A stretch of DNA of 51,302 nucleotides from an uncultured Bacilli bacterium (GCA_934163035.1 CAKPJX010000010.1:1-51302); one strand, 5' to 3'; shown: positions 1 through 9,138, counted from the stretch's first letter. Program-made: numbers and translations. The notes: generated from the letters alone by a model not told the origin.

Positions 1-28
1 TGCTGTGTTTTTCTCAAGTTGCTCCATT

Positions 29-57
29 AATATAACAAACATTTTTTGTCATGTCAA
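29..57 (-). promoter_or_regulatory. Sigma-A-type promoter reading out of the window
   Basis: On the minus strand TTGACA (52-57) is followed after 17 bases by TATATT (29-34). It would transcribe leftwards across the window edge, so the target gene is not visible. Only about 28 bases of transcript lie in the window. The rest of 1-175 holds no gene that I can see. Confidence 0.5.
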
Positions 58-175
58 CAGTTAATTTGATTTTTTTTGCTTTTTTATGAAAAATTGTGAA
101 TTTTAGATTATATTATACTGTCAATCGCTTAATTTTATGCAATATTTAATATCATTATACATATATGTTGTTAAC

Positions 176-742
176 CTATATTATTACTATTTGAGCTTTT
201 TGCTGTTTATATTTTTGATAATAGTATTCTACTGCGCCTGGCTCAAAGGCAAGCATTTCATCCCTTAGCATGTTTATCAACTCGGATAATTCACTTTTTA
301 ATATAGAGTCAAGAGCATTTGAGTACTTCATCATGCTTTTATGATATCTGTATTCTCCCCTATCCAAGATTTTAAAACTACCATCTGGAAAAACCCTTAA
401 ATCCAAATCATAATCAATATACTTTATTGTGTTTTCTTCTATAATAAATGGTGAAGCAATGTTGCAATAATAGTATATGCCATTTTTTTTGTATTGACCT
501 ATTATATTAAACCAGTGATTATAAAAAAAATATAATACTGCAGGTTCTTTTGTTCGCCATGACCTGCCATCTGATTCAGTTACCTTTGTTTTTTCATTGC
601 TAAATATTAGATAATCGTCATGTATTTCTATCAAGACAGCTTCATCCCAAGAGCGATGTATTTTTCCATTATGTTTATAGCTATGAATCTCATATCTTTT
701 ACCTACTATTAGTTTTTCAAATATTTGTTTATTTTTTGTCAT
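176..742 (-). CDS. ntdP: Nucleoside tri-/diphosphatase, DUF402 family (Ntdp-like)
   Basis: A 188-residue DUF402-family protein. The family member in staphylococci hydrolyses nucleoside tri- and diphosphates with metal help. The protein shows the family pattern throughout: SYKHNGKIHRSWDEAVL near the N-terminus, VTESDGRSW, EPAVLYFF, YYYCNIASPF and KYIDYDLDLRVFPDG. The metal-binding acidic cluster YIDYDLDLRV is intact and the length matches the usual 175-190 residues. It is the last gene of a three-gene minus-strand operon (membrane protein, small membrane peptide, ntdP), beginning 8 bases after the small peptide's stop. Function is taken from the family; the link to the membrane proteins is only positional. 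Confidence 0.9.
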   Translation of the reverse strand: MTKNKQIFEKLIVGKRYEIHSYKHNGKIHRSWDEAVLIEIHDDYLIFSNEKTKVTESDGRSWRTKEPAVLYFFYNHWFNIIGQYKKNGIYYYCNIASPFIIEENTIKYIDYDLDLRVFPDGSFKILDRGEYRYHKSMMKYSNALDSILKSELSELINMLRDEMLAFEPGAVEYYYQKYKQQKAQIVII

Positions 743-750
743 TTTTACTT

Positions 751-915
751 TTACCTCTTGTTAAGATATGATACTAGCCAACAACCGAAAGCAAAAAGAG
801 CAACTAAAGCTATTGTCCCAAATGCCGCATTATCTATCTTACTGCCTATTGTTTTTTCAAGCCACTCATTCCATTCTGCAATTTTCCCTGAAATACTTGC
901 TATTGTATAAATCAT
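751..915 (-). CDS. Small single-pass membrane protein, 54 aa
   Basis: A short gene that starts with an ATG overlapping the TGA stop of the upstream DUF308 gene (ATGA at 912-915), so it is probably translationally coupled. The 54-residue product has an amphipathic, tryptophan-containing N-terminal half (EWNEWLEKTIG), then one hydrophobic segment (about residues 31-50) and ends in a positive NKR tail. I do not recognise a family. Placement between two conserved genes, the start/stop overlap and a clean membrane-protein composition make it a likely real gene. No function can be given. Confidence 0.7.
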   Translation of the reverse strand: MIYTIASISGKIAEWNEWLEKTIGSKIDNAAFGTIALVALFAFGCWLVSYLNKR

Positions 916-1583
916 TCTTCTTCCCTGTCCTTTTTGTCATTACTCTTTTTTTGTTTTGTATTTTTTTTCTTTTTTGTTGTCTTTAATTCCTTTTCCTCTA
1001 CAATTGTTGCCTCATCATTATCAACGCTTATTGCTTCATGTATATATTTGACATTCTTTTTTATAATAGATGTCGATACTATATCCAATATTGCATATAT
1101 AATTATAAAAATTCCTATCGTCTGTGTTAGTATGACAGCTCCCTTAAAAGGATTAAATAGTAGTACCACTCCACAAATCACGCTTATAATTGAAATAATC
1201 ATGGTTGTTTTCCATTGCTGATTGTTCTCTTTTTTTAGTTCAAAAGCATATTGTAATTTAGTAGAACTGTTTATTACTATTGCGACTCCTATTATTATTG
1301 GTAGCACACTTGCAATTGACTTTGGATTTTTTACTATTAGCAAACCTAGTATTATTGTTACAACACCATATAAAATATCTAAATCATTTTTACCAGATAT
1401 TTCTATATTTTTTATAAATTTGATTATTGCAAAAGCTCCTAGGCCCACTAATACTCCGCCAATTAAATATGATATCGCTATGATTGTTACTTCTGATTTG
1501 AATATTATAAGTAACCCCAATACAAATAGCATTATTGATGATACAAGTGATGATCTAAAAAATTTTTTCATTAATTTATCCAT
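912..1583 (-). CDS. HdeD/DUF308-family membrane protein with a charged tail
   Basis: A 223-residue integral membrane protein. About six hydrophobic segments lie in residues 10-175, in three related pairs with repeated patterns such as GVVTIILGLLIVKNPKS and SVICGVVLLFNPF, which is typical of the HdeD/DUF308 family. The C-terminal 45 residues are a lysine- and glutamate-rich cytoplasmic tail (KKKKNTKQKKSNDKKDREEE), unusual for HdeD proteins. The biochemical role of the family is not settled; E. coli HdeD is linked to acid stress. First gene of the operon with the 54-aa peptide and ntdP. Confidence 0.75.
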   Translation of the reverse strand: MDKLMKKFFRSSLVSSIMLFVLGLLIIFKSEVTIIAISYLIGGVLVGLGAFAIIKFIKNIEISGKNDLDILYGVVTIILGLLIVKNPKSIASVLPIIIGVAIVINSSTKLQYAFELKKENNQQWKTTMIISIISVICGVVLLFNPFKGAVILTQTIGIFIIIYAILDIVSTSIIKKNVKYIHEAISVDNDEATIVEEKELKTTKKKKNTKQKKSNDKKDREEE

Positions 1584-1719
1584 TTTCCGCTCCTATCTAT
1601 TATTTCTTAGGCCTATTATTTGTTCAATAATTTTGTACCTGACACCATTATAACATAAAACTTTATTTTTTCATTATTTAATGATAGTCTTTATGCATTT
1701 ACATGTTAAGAAAGTTCTT

Positions 1720-2694
1720 TTACTCTTTCGTTATTAAAAATGGTAGTAATTCTTCTACACTCTTAGCACCAAATACTATATCATATATTATGGATATGAT
1801 TGGTGCATTCATATTATTTTTTTCTAACAATTCGTGTACTGATTTTAGTGAATACAAGCCTTCAACAGTATTGTTTTTTGTATATTCTGCGATTGCTTCT
1901 GGTGTTTTTCCTTCTCCTATCAATTTTCCATAGCAGAAATTACGGCTCTTTTCGGATGCACATGTCAATATCAGATCTCCAATACCAGAATATGATAAAA
2001 TCGTTTTCTTATCCGCATTAAATAATGCTAATATATCCTCAATATCATGTATTACTTCGGTTAAAAACATCGCCTGTGTTGATGCTGTTGTATTAATTCC
2101 TGATAGCATTCCAGTTGCAATTGCAATTATATTTTTGACAGTTCCACATATTTCTACCCCAATTACATCACTAGTATATCTGACTTTTGTATACTTATTA
2201 GAAAAAGCTTCTTTTACTATTTTAAATGTGTTTACGTCTGTTGTAGCTATTGATAATCCCATAGGGGATTTTTGAATAACATCATGTGCAAATGTTGGAC
2301 CACTCAATATTGCTATTTTATCAACACTTATATATTTTCCCACAATTTGATGGAGAAATTTTCCTGTTTTTTGTTGAATGCCTTTGCTAGCAATTAATAT
2401 GCGCTGATTTGTAATATAATCTTTCATTCTTTCAACAGTTTCTTCTACAAATCCAGTTGGAATCGCAATTATAAGCAATTCTGAAAAATCTATAATAGTT
2501 TCTATATTTGTAGTTATTTTTATTTTATCATTCAACTCAAAACCAGGTAAAACCTTTTCATTTTTTCTAGTTGTTTCTAATTGCTCCTTCTCAGACACAA
2601 ACTTTGTCCACATCATAACATCGCACTCATTATCCATCAATATACTACTTAGTGCCATTCCATAAGCCCCACAGCCTATTATTCCTACTTTCAT
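1720..2694 (-). CDS. gpsA: Glycerol-3-phosphate dehydrogenase [NAD(P)+]
   Basis: 324 residues, the usual length for GpsA. It reduces dihydroxyacetone phosphate to sn-glycerol-3-phosphate for phospholipid synthesis in the cytoplasm. The N-terminal Rossmann motif is GCGAYG (residues 8-13). Further family patterns are LLIIAIPTGFVEE, ILSGPTFAHDV, the active-site lysine region VEICGTVKNIIAIATGM, and SGIGDLILTC followed by SRNFCYGKLIGEG. The start has an upstream GGAGG. It lies 12 bases after the YerB-like gene, so the two are likely co-transcribed. Confidence 0.95.
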   Translation of the reverse strand: MKVGIIGCGAYGMALSSILMDNECDVMMWTKFVSEKEQLETTRKNEKVLPGFELNDKIKITTNIETIIDFSELLIIAIPTGFVEETVERMKDYITNQRILIASKGIQQKTGKFLHQIVGKYISVDKIAILSGPTFAHDVIQKSPMGLSIATTDVNTFKIVKEAFSNKYTKVRYTSDVIGVEICGTVKNIIAIATGMLSGINTTASTQAMFLTEVIHDIEDILALFNADKKTILSYSGIGDLILTCASEKSRNFCYGKLIGEGKTPEAIAEYTKNNTVEGLYSLKSVHELLEKNNMNAPIISIIYDIVFGAKSVEELLPFLITKE

Positions 2695-2706
2695 ATTTCC
2701 TCCTTA

Positions 2707-3789
2707 TTATTGTATATTTACATTATCTATTGATGAAATTATCTCTATGATAGTATTTCCATCATTGAGCTTTATTATATCACCATTTTTATATTTATAT
2801 ATTGTTTTTGCTTTCCTATTTTGTTTTTCCCAGATTATTGGCAAGGCATATCCATTAGTAACAAAATATCCTTCTCCACTTCCTGTCGTATTAAGATCTT
2901 GCCTTCCCTCAGAATCTAGTGTTCGATTGCTTGCAACTTGAATTATAATGTTTTTATATGTTAAAGTTTCTCTTGATTCTGCATCAATGTGTGGATTATT
3001 GTTCATATATCTAAGATATGCTTTTTTATTTATATCATATATAAAACTTCTGTTTTGACTGTATGAATATTCAATCTTTACATTATTTGCTGCTATTGTT
3101 TCTATCGTTTCGCTATCTGAAATGTTTTTATCTTTGAAAACTATTTTTTCTAACTCTATCTCATCAGCACTATAATTTAAGAGTTTCCAATCATTTGTTT
3201 CTACTGAATAATTTTTATTTTTTGCTTCATTATATAACTTTTCCGTTGACGTTAAAACATTGTGTGGTGCGTATAGCCAATTAACCCTCCAAAAAGGAGA
3301 TGAATCATACATGCCATTTACATTATTTACACCTAATTTTTTTATGTCATTTTGGGCATATGGGCTCCAACCAAAGTGTGCATATATGGCATCACTTTCT
3401 AAGCAATAATCTAGAAAATAGTGCCTTGAACTTCTAACAGGACCAATCTGTGATACGCTTCTATCTTTAAATATAGCCATTAATCTTGTTAGTCCACCTT
3501 CAACAATTATTTCATATGTTAGATATGCCTGTTGCAAACCATAATGAGAATTGTTGCCAACATTGTTATCTATCATTACTGCTATCGGTCTGTCATTTGA
3601 ATCATCGTCAACGATTGTTATCTTTTTTTGAATTGGGGTCTCTGGATTTTTAATAGCCCTGTTTCCAATGTTGTTATGTTGTTTTAAAATATCCGGTTTT
3701 AATATAATTATAATTCCTAAAAAAAGGACAGTAACAAAGAAAAGTAAAGTTGTTATAGCCATTATTTTTTGATTTTTCTTTTTCACCAT
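2707..3789 (-). CDS. YerB-like DUF3048 membrane-anchored protein
   Basis: 360 residues when started at the ATG at 3789, which has AGGTGAT just upstream; a start 15 codons earlier has no ribosome binding site. An N-terminal membrane anchor (about residues 8-33) precedes an extracellular DUF3048 domain with the family patterns RPIAVMIDNN, LTYEIIVEGGLTR, IGPVRSSRHYFLD and IYAHFGWSPYA; the C-terminal part matches the DUF3048_C pattern (YFVTNGYALPIIWEK). Homologues such as B. subtilis YerB are cell-surface proteins without an established activity. There is no lipobox cysteine, so it is an uncleaved anchor rather than a lipoprotein. Probably co-transcribed with gpsA. Confidence 0.85.
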   Translation of the reverse strand: MVKKKNQKIMAITTLLFFVTVLFLGIIIILKPDILKQHNNIGNRAIKNPETPIQKKITIVDDDSNDRPIAVMIDNNVGNNSHYGLQQAYLTYEIIVEGGLTRLMAIFKDRSVSQIGPVRSSRHYFLDYCLESDAIYAHFGWSPYAQNDIKKLGVNNVNGMYDSSPFWRVNWLYAPHNVLTSTEKLYNEAKNKNYSVETNDWKLLNYSADEIELEKIVFKDKNISDSETIETIAANNVKIEYSYSQNRSFIYDINKKAYLRYMNNNPHIDAESRETLTYKNIIIQVASNRTLDSEGRQDLNTTGSGEGYFVTNGYALPIIWEKQNRKAKTIYKYKNGDIIKLNDGNTIIEIISSIDNVNIQ

Positions 3790-3934
3790 TATATCACCTA
3801 TTATCATCTTAACATGTTTTACGTAGTTTTTCATCTTGTTTGTCTACTGTTGACACTGTTCTTGACTTTTCTTTTTCACCATTTATTAAGATATCATAAT
3901 AAATCAGTAATACATAATTTTTGCAAATTTATGA

Positions 3935-3963
3935 TTGAAACATCAAATTTGTTGTGTTATAAT
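3935..3963 (+). promoter_or_regulatory. Promoter of tRNA-Trp
   Basis: TTGAAA (3935-3940) and TATAAT (3958-3963) are separated by 17 bases and lie 18 bases upstream of the mature tRNA 5' end, the expected position for a sigma-A promoter of a stable RNA. Confidence 0.75.
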
Positions 3964-3980
3964 TTCCTTGTACCAGATTT

Positions 3981-4054
3981 AGGGGATTAGTTAAATGGTA
4001 TAATAATGGTCTCCAAAACCACTGTTGGGAGTTCGATTCTCTCATCCCCTGCCA
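3981..4054 (+). tRNA. trnW: tRNA-Trp (anticodon CCA)
   Basis: Cloverleaf: acceptor stem AGGGGAT (3981-3987) pairs with ATCCCCT (4044-4050). The anticodon loop CTCCAAA carries CCA, and the T arm GGGAG-TTCGATT-CTCTC is intact. Discriminator G and CCA are encoded. The anticodon stem has four good pairs (TGGT/ACCA) closed by an A-C mismatch. CCA reads UGG only, consistent with UGA being stop in this window. Confidence 0.95.
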
Positions 4055-4065
4055 AAGGAATTTAT

Positions 4066-4101
4066 GATTCATTCTTTAAGAGTAAAGATTGAATCTTTTT
4101 T
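4066..4101 (+). terminator. Terminator of tRNA-Trp
   Basis: GATTCATTCTTTA (4066-4078) pairs with TAAAGATTGAATC (4083-4095) apart from one T-T mismatch, with a 4-base loop and then six T. It separates the tRNA from the following gene. Confidence 0.85.
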
Positions 4102-4181
4102 GTTAGTAAGAAATATTTCGTTTTTTGGTATTTGTAATTCCTTCCCTTATATATAGGTTATATCTAATTAAAAGTGAAAAT

Positions 4182-4819
4182 ATGCATGGTAAACAATATA
4201 AGGACTATTTATATATTATAATTAAAAATATTAAAGACATTAGTCCAGAAGAAACAATTGAATTACTTAAAAGTCTACACAACACTGGTTGTTCTTGTGC
4301 CATGCTTGCAAATCTATTGATAGATAGTGTCTACACTGATGATGAAAAATTTAAAAAAACATTTGGTTTTTCAATTTTAACACATAATAGTATTGATTGT
4401 AATAAACTTATGGTAGATATATTTTCTAAATTATATAAGGTTATGAGAATTATATTTGTAGAATATAAAACCTATAAATTTAAAAGTGCTAAGGAGGCTG
4501 CTATGGGCTTTTAGGTAAAAATTGTGAAAATGATTCTCTAGCTCTTGTAGAATTATTTAATAATGGGATAAGTGGAGATGGGATTGATTCTGATAAAAAT
4601 CTTTTATTTAAAAATAACAGAGTGCCTAAAGTAACAAATTATGTTGGGAGCTGTGTCGAGATCGCAAAGAAAAAATTCAATAGAAATGATATAGATACCT
4701 TTGAAGAATTAAAAGAATTATGTAAAGACGTTGGTATCGAGGCGGAATCTAGGGATACAGAAATTTACCAAAAATTCACAGGCCTAGAAACAAATAATTT
4801 CAACTACTGGAGCAATTAA
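4182..4819 (+). pseudogene. Unknown protein gene broken by one frameshift
   Basis: Two reading frames belong to one gene. The first runs to a TAG at 4512-4514 in the sequence GGC TTTT AGG. Adding one T, or slipping back one base there, continues without interruption through LGKNCENDSLALVELFNNG and the second frame to the TAA at 4819, giving about 212 residues from the ATG at 4182. A TTG at 4125 could extend the N-terminus but has no clear ribosome binding site. I do not recognise the family. The N-terminal region contains NTGCSCAMLANLLIDSV, a Cys/Ala/Asn-rich pattern loosely like the cysteine box of papain-like peptidases, but no convincing His partner is visible. The break sits in a four-T run, so a sequencing error is also possible. 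Confidence 0.5.
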
Positions 4820-4913
4820 GCCAATATAATGTTAATTTATTTACTTTTAAATCTTTCTAATACAAGTTTTATATTTTATAGTTTTTTGTATCATAATAAA
4901 AATGGTGATATTT

Positions 4914-5870
4914 ATGCGAATCAGACTTGGATATGCTTGCATTAGTGAAACTTTACCTGTAACATCTTCTAGCACATATACTTATACTAGGTTCTGTAAA
5001 GAGAATGATTTTAAAAAATTAGATTCTATAATAAGATCCAATCTTTTTGCTCTAAGAGAGTTGTTGATTTATAATATTAAAAATGATATTCATTTTTTTA
5101 GATTCTCTTCAAATATAATTCCGCTAGCTACAAAAAACGAGGTTTCATTTGATTATTTTCATGAATACAGCACCCTATACAATGAAATCGGAAGCCTTAT
5201 AAAAACAAATGATATGCGAGTTGATTTTCATCCAAGTGAATTTTGTGTATTAAATAGTGTTCATAAGGATGTCATTAAAAATAGTATTGACATATTAGAA
5301 TATCATTATAATCTATTGAGATTTTTTCTAATAAAATTTAAGATACTAGTACTGCACGTTGGAGGATGCACATTTGGTAAGGATAAATCGATTACTCGCT
5401 TTTGTAATAACTTTAAGAAATTAAATAAAAATATTCAGAAATGTATAGCCATAGAAAATGATGACAAGATCTTCACAATAGAAGATTGTTTAAAGATACA
5501 TGATATGATTAGTGTACCTATAGTTTTTGATTATCATCATTATTTATGTAATGGAAGTGGAAGTAAACTAGATGATTTTATTGAAAAGGTTTTTTCTAGT
5601 TGGAATGGTGAAATTCCTAAAATGCATTTTTCATCTCCAAAGAGTAGGCAAAAAAAGGAGAGACGTTCACATCATGACTATATAGATAGCGATACTTTTA
5701 TAGATTTTATTGAAAAAATCAAAATATATAATCAGGATGTTGATATTATGATTGAAGCTAAAAAAAAAGACGAAGCTCTTTTCAGACTAGTTAGAGAGTT
5801 GAAATATAAAACTGATTATAATTTTATTGATGAGACAACTTTTATTGTAGAAAATAAAATTTCTTCTTGA
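4914..5870 (+). CDS. uvsE: UV DNA damage endonuclease
   Basis: 318 residues from the ATG at 4914, preceded by GGTGAT; the ATG 12 bases upstream has no ribosome binding site. UvsE/UVDE is a TIM-barrel nuclease that nicks DNA 5' of UV photoproducts and starts an excision pathway. The sequence shows the family landmarks in order: RLGYACI, YTRFCKEND, LFALRELLIYN, FFRFSSNIIPLATK, RVDFHPSEFCVLNS, LVLHVGG, AIENDDKIFTIEDCL, PIVFDYHHYLCN and KMHFSSPK. The metal-binding His, Glu and Asp of these strands are present. It stands alone with its own terminator. Confidence 0.92.
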   Translation: MRIRLGYACISETLPVTSSSTYTYTRFCKENDFKKLDSIIRSNLFALRELLIYNIKNDIHFFRFSSNIIPLATKNEVSFDYFHEYSTLYNEIGSLIKTNDMRVDFHPSEFCVLNSVHKDVIKNSIDILEYHYNLLRFFLIKFKILVLHVGGCTFGKDKSITRFCNNFKKLNKNIQKCIAIENDDKIFTIEDCLKIHDMISVPIVFDYHHYLCNGSGSKLDDFIEKVFSSWNGEIPKMHFSSPKSRQKKERRSHHDYIDSDTFIDFIEKIKIYNQDVDIMIEAKKKDEALFRLVRELKYKTDYNFIDETTFIVENKISS

Positions 5871-5910
5871 CAAATACTTAAAATAGAATAGAATATTATG
5901 TAGACATTTA

Positions 5911-5946
5911 TTACGAAGTTGCATTTGTCGACTTTGTAATTTTTTT
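5911..5946 (+). terminator. Terminator of uvsE
   Basis: TTACGAAGT (5911-5919) pairs with ACTTTGTAA (5931-5939) with one G-T pair, followed by seven T. Confidence 0.8.
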
Positions 5947-5977
5947 GTCGCATACTATAAACGAAAAGAGGAATATA

Positions 5978-6532
5978 ATGACAGATAGTAATAATCAAGC
6001 AAATGGACAAAGTATTATTTCTCCTAATATACTCGAAGGATTATCACATGAATTAAAAGCTTTTATGAAGTATAAAGATGCAAGTGATTCTGATTCAAAT
6101 GATAAAAGACTTGAATTTGAAACGCTTATTGTATTAGAGAGTTTAGGATATCCTATTAATAATATGGGAATATATTATTTTAGAGACTTGATTGTAAAAG
6201 CTTGTCTTTTAAGAGAAGAAGGAATTAGTGATATAGAACTTTACTCATTGTTGAATGATGAATTTTCTCAGTTTTACTTTGATGTTGCCAGAAACGAGAA
6301 TGATATTGGTATAAAGAATTTCAATAGTACTACTTGTTCTTGTTTAGAAAAGAGAAATAAGTCATCAAATACGAATAAGCTAGCTTTTAAAATAATGCGA
6401 AGGTGTCCTGAAGAAAATAGTCTTGGGATTAATGTATTTTTTATTTCAGACTATATATATGGAAAGCATCTCAATTCTAAGGAACAGGGAAAGCCATATG
6501 TAAAAAAGTTAAACTTTAAAAATAATATTTAA
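5978..6532 (+). CDS. Possible Spo0A C-terminal-like DNA-binding protein
   Basis: 184 residues from the ATG at 5978, which has AAGAGGA upstream; the earlier in-frame ATG lacks one. Residues about 45-115 (LESLGYPINNMGIYYFRDLI and onward) resemble the helical DNA-binding C-terminal domain of Spo0A, whose consensus reads roughly ELGIPAHIKGYxYLREAI. There is no receiver domain, and the recognition-helix region corresponding to RVERAIRHAI is poorly conserved. It could be a diverged regulator of a non-sporulating relative, or an unrelated helical protein. A separate transcript lies between two terminators. Confidence 0.4.
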   Translation: MTDSNNQANGQSIISPNILEGLSHELKAFMKYKDASDSDSNDKRLEFETLIVLESLGYPINNMGIYYFRDLIVKACLLREEGISDIELYSLLNDEFSQFYFDVARNENDIGIKNFNSTTCSCLEKRNKSSNTNKLAFKIMRRCPEENSLGINVFFISDYIYGKHLNSKEQGKPYVKKLNFKNNI

Positions 6533-6539
6533 TATCATT

Positions 6540-6571
6540 GAGTAAGCATCTATTTGCTTATTCTTTTTTTT
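6540..6571 (+). terminator. Terminator of the Spo0A-C-like gene
   Basis: GAGTAAGCA (6540-6548) pairs with TGCTTATTC (6555-6563) with one G-T pair, followed by at least seven T. It overlaps the 3' end of the convergent P-type ATPase gene; in that direction there is no good U run. Confidence 0.75.
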
Positions 6572-9138
6572 ACAATAACTTTTCTAATCCAATCTATTGG
6601 TATAACAGAAATTGCTAAAATTATAGTTAATTGAATTTCTTTTAGTGTAAGTCCGAATGTCCTAAATAAACTTCCTCCATAATAAATTAAGTATAATTGA
6701 ACTATTATAATAAATAAAATTACAATTAAGAAAGCTTTGTTTTTGTTTAGGTCTGCTAGAAGATTTAATCTTTTCGTTCTGGCATTAAAGCTATTAAATA
6801 TTCCTATGAATATAAATAGAGCAAAGAAAGCTGTCATAAAATATTTATCAGTTGGATCGTATCTATACCAACTTTTTATTACTGGGCTTATCAAAAATAC
6901 TAAGCAAAGTAGTGCTGAATATAGGCCTGTAAAGATTATTTCTCCATACATATATTTATTTATAATAGGTTCGCTTTTTTTCTTTGGTTTTTCTAACATG
7001 TATGATTCTAATGGTGGTTCATATGAAAAAGCAATTCCAGCTAGGGTATCCATTATCATATTTATCCATAACATTTGAATAACAGTTACTGGTGTTTCTA
7101 TTCCTGTAAATGGACCAATTATTGATAGACTTATTGCACATAAATTTATAGTTAATTGGAATATTATAAACTTTCTAATGCTTTCAAAGATAGTTCTTCC
7201 ATATAAAATCGCTTTGGAGATGGATAAAAAGTTGTCATCTAATATAACTATATCGCCTGCTTCTTTACAAACTTCTGTACCACTTCCCATAGCAAATCCA
7301 ACATCGGCTTTTTTTAAGGCTGGGGCATCATTTACTCCATCTCCTGTCATTCCTGTTACTAAACCTATTTCTTCTGATAACTTTACTAAACGGCTTTTAT
7401 CTTGGGGTAAACTTCTAGCTACTATTTTCAGGTTGGGAATTATTTTTTTTAATTCTTCGTCAGTTTTTGCATTCAAATCATCACTTGTTAGTACTACGTC
7501 ATTTGGAGAGTCTAGCAGTCCGACTTCTTTACCTATACTTATGGCAGTCTCTTTACTATCACCTGTAATCATAACTGTCTTAATTCCTGCTTTTTTTACT
7601 AATTTTAGTCCCTCGATTGCTTCTTTACGAACATCATCCTTTATATATAAAATGCCAATTAAAATAAAACCTTCTAATCTGTCTAAATCATAACCTTCCT
7701 TATATGCAAGAGCTATTGCCCTAATACCTTTATTTGTTTTATTTTCAATGTTTCTTTTTAGGTTGTCATTTTTTATAAGGGGATATTTTATTCCATTTAC
7801 TGATATATATTTATTGCACACCGGAATAATTTTTTCTGGAGCTCCTTTTATATATGTTGTTTTAGGGGTTGTATTTATAGTTACCTTTGAATATTTACTC
7901 TTACTGTTAAACGGAACATTTCCTATCTTTTTATAATTCATCTGTTTAGATGTTTTAATAAATTTAAATATCGCTCTGTCAGTAATGTTACCTCCTATTA
8001 CACCATTTTCTTCATCCATATAGCTAGCATTATTATATATGCATGCATTCTTTAAATATTGGTGATATTTATTATAATTAATTAGTTCATATTCTTCTCT
8101 ATATTCTCTACCTTCTGGTGTTAATAGACCAACAACTTCTAGCCTTCCCTTGGTTATTGTACCAGTTTTATCTGTAAATAAAATATTTAGACTTCCAGCA
8201 GTTTCTATCCCAACAAGTTTTCTTACTAGGACATTGTTTTTTAGCATTCTTTTCATATTTGATGATAGTACTAATGTTATCATCATTGGTAATCCCTCTG
8301 GTACTGCTACTACAATAATTGTTACACTTAAAGTTAGTGCATATAATATATAGCTTAATAAAAGTGGAAAGTCGCTTAGCGTTGACATTATTTTTGAAGT
8401 GTCAAAATTATTTTGAACTATTATCTTGGAAAATAAATAGGAAAAACTAACTAGAATTGCTCCTATATAGCCTATCCAACTTATTATTTGAGCTAGTTTT
8501 CTTAATCTTATTTTTAGAGGACTATCTTGACTTTTTTCCTGTAATTCAAGGGCCATCTTTCCATAAAAAGTGTCATGACCAACCTTCGTTACCTTCATGT
8601 ATGCTTCCTCAGAATAAACAACAGTTCCTCTATATAAATTTTTATTGGTAATTGCATCTTTCTTTATTTCTCTTGCTTCTCCATTAAGACTTGATTCATC
8701 AACCGATATTGATCCACTTACTATTATGCCATCTGCTGGTATTTTATCACCGGCTTGAAGAAGAATTAGGTCTCCAACTACTACATCATCAATCAATATT
8801 TCCTGAAGTTTATTTTCTCTTTTTACTTTACATTTTATTTTTGATGACTCTTCTTGAAGCTTTTTGAAGGCTTCTTCACTACCATATTCTGAAATCGTTG
8901 AAATTAAAGAGGCAACTAAGATTGCTACTACGATTCCAATGGTTTCATACCAGTCAAAATCCTTAAACAAAAAAAGAACTTTTATTGCAAGAGCAATTAA
9001 TAATATTTTTATAATTGGATCGCCTAATGTTTCTAGGAAAAGTCTAAAAAAACTGTTCTTATTTTTGCCACTTATTTCGTTACTTCCATATTTTTTTCTA
9101 TTTTCCGTTACTTCTTTGTTACTGAGTCCATTGTACAT
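6550..9138 (-). CDS. Calcium-type P2 cation-transporting ATPase
   Basis: 862-residue P-type ATPase that should pump Ca2+ out of the cell at the expense of ATP. The N-terminal cation-ATPase domain (GLSNKEVTENRKKYGSNEI) is followed by actuator loop SVDESSLNGEA (Glu154), the M4 motif VAVPEGLP (about 278-284) that coordinates Ca2+ in SERCA/PMCA pumps, the phosphorylation site DKTGT (Asp323), KGAPE in the nucleotide domain, MITGDSKETA, and the hinge TGDGVNDAPALKKADVGFAMG. About ten membrane segments are present, as expected. The P2A/P2B assignment, rather than Mn2+ or Na+, is from overall pattern. The actuator loop has NGEA where TGES is usual. A monocistronic gene, divergent from the PflX-like operon. 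Confidence 0.88.
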   Translation of the reverse strand: MYNGLSNKEVTENRKKYGSNEISGKNKNSFFRLFLETLGDPIIKILLIALAIKVLFLFKDFDWYETIGIVVAILVASLISTISEYGSEEAFKKLQEESSKIKCKVKRENKLQEILIDDVVVGDLILLQAGDKIPADGIIVSGSISVDESSLNGEAREIKKDAITNKNLYRGTVVYSEEAYMKVTKVGHDTFYGKMALELQEKSQDSPLKIRLRKLAQIISWIGYIGAILVSFSYLFSKIIVQNNFDTSKIMSTLSDFPLLLSYILYALTLSVTIIVVAVPEGLPMMITLVLSSNMKRMLKNNVLVRKLVGIETAGSLNILFTDKTGTITKGRLEVVGLLTPEGREYREEYELINYNKYHQYLKNACIYNNASYMDEENGVIGGNITDRAIFKFIKTSKQMNYKKIGNVPFNSKSKYSKVTINTTPKTTYIKGAPEKIIPVCNKYISVNGIKYPLIKNDNLKRNIENKTNKGIRAIALAYKEGYDLDRLEGFILIGILYIKDDVRKEAIEGLKLVKKAGIKTVMITGDSKETAISIGKEVGLLDSPNDVVLTSDDLNAKTDEELKKIIPNLKIVARSLPQDKSRLVKLSEEIGLVTGMTGDGVNDAPALKKADVGFAMGSGTEVCKEAGDIVILDDNFLSISKAILYGRTIFESIRKFIIFQLTINLCAISLSIIGPFTGIETPVTVIQMLWINMIMDTLAGIAFSYEPPLESYMLEKPKKKSEPIINKYMYGEIIFTGLYSALLCLVFLISPVIKSWYRYDPTDKYFMTAFFALFIFIGIFNSFNARTKRLNLLADLNKNKAFLIVILFIIIVQLYLIYYGGSLFRTFGLTLKEIQLTIILAISVIPIDWIRKVIVKKRISK

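Noticed and set aside
4501..4515. Classical programmed -1 frameshift site
   Set aside because: The sequence GGCTTTTAG is not an X-XXY-YYZ slippery heptamer and no strong stem-loop follows, so a simple mutation or read error is more likely.
7178..7693. 171-codon plus-strand frame
   Set aside because: Antisense shadow of the P-type ATPase gene, which has all its catalytic motifs.
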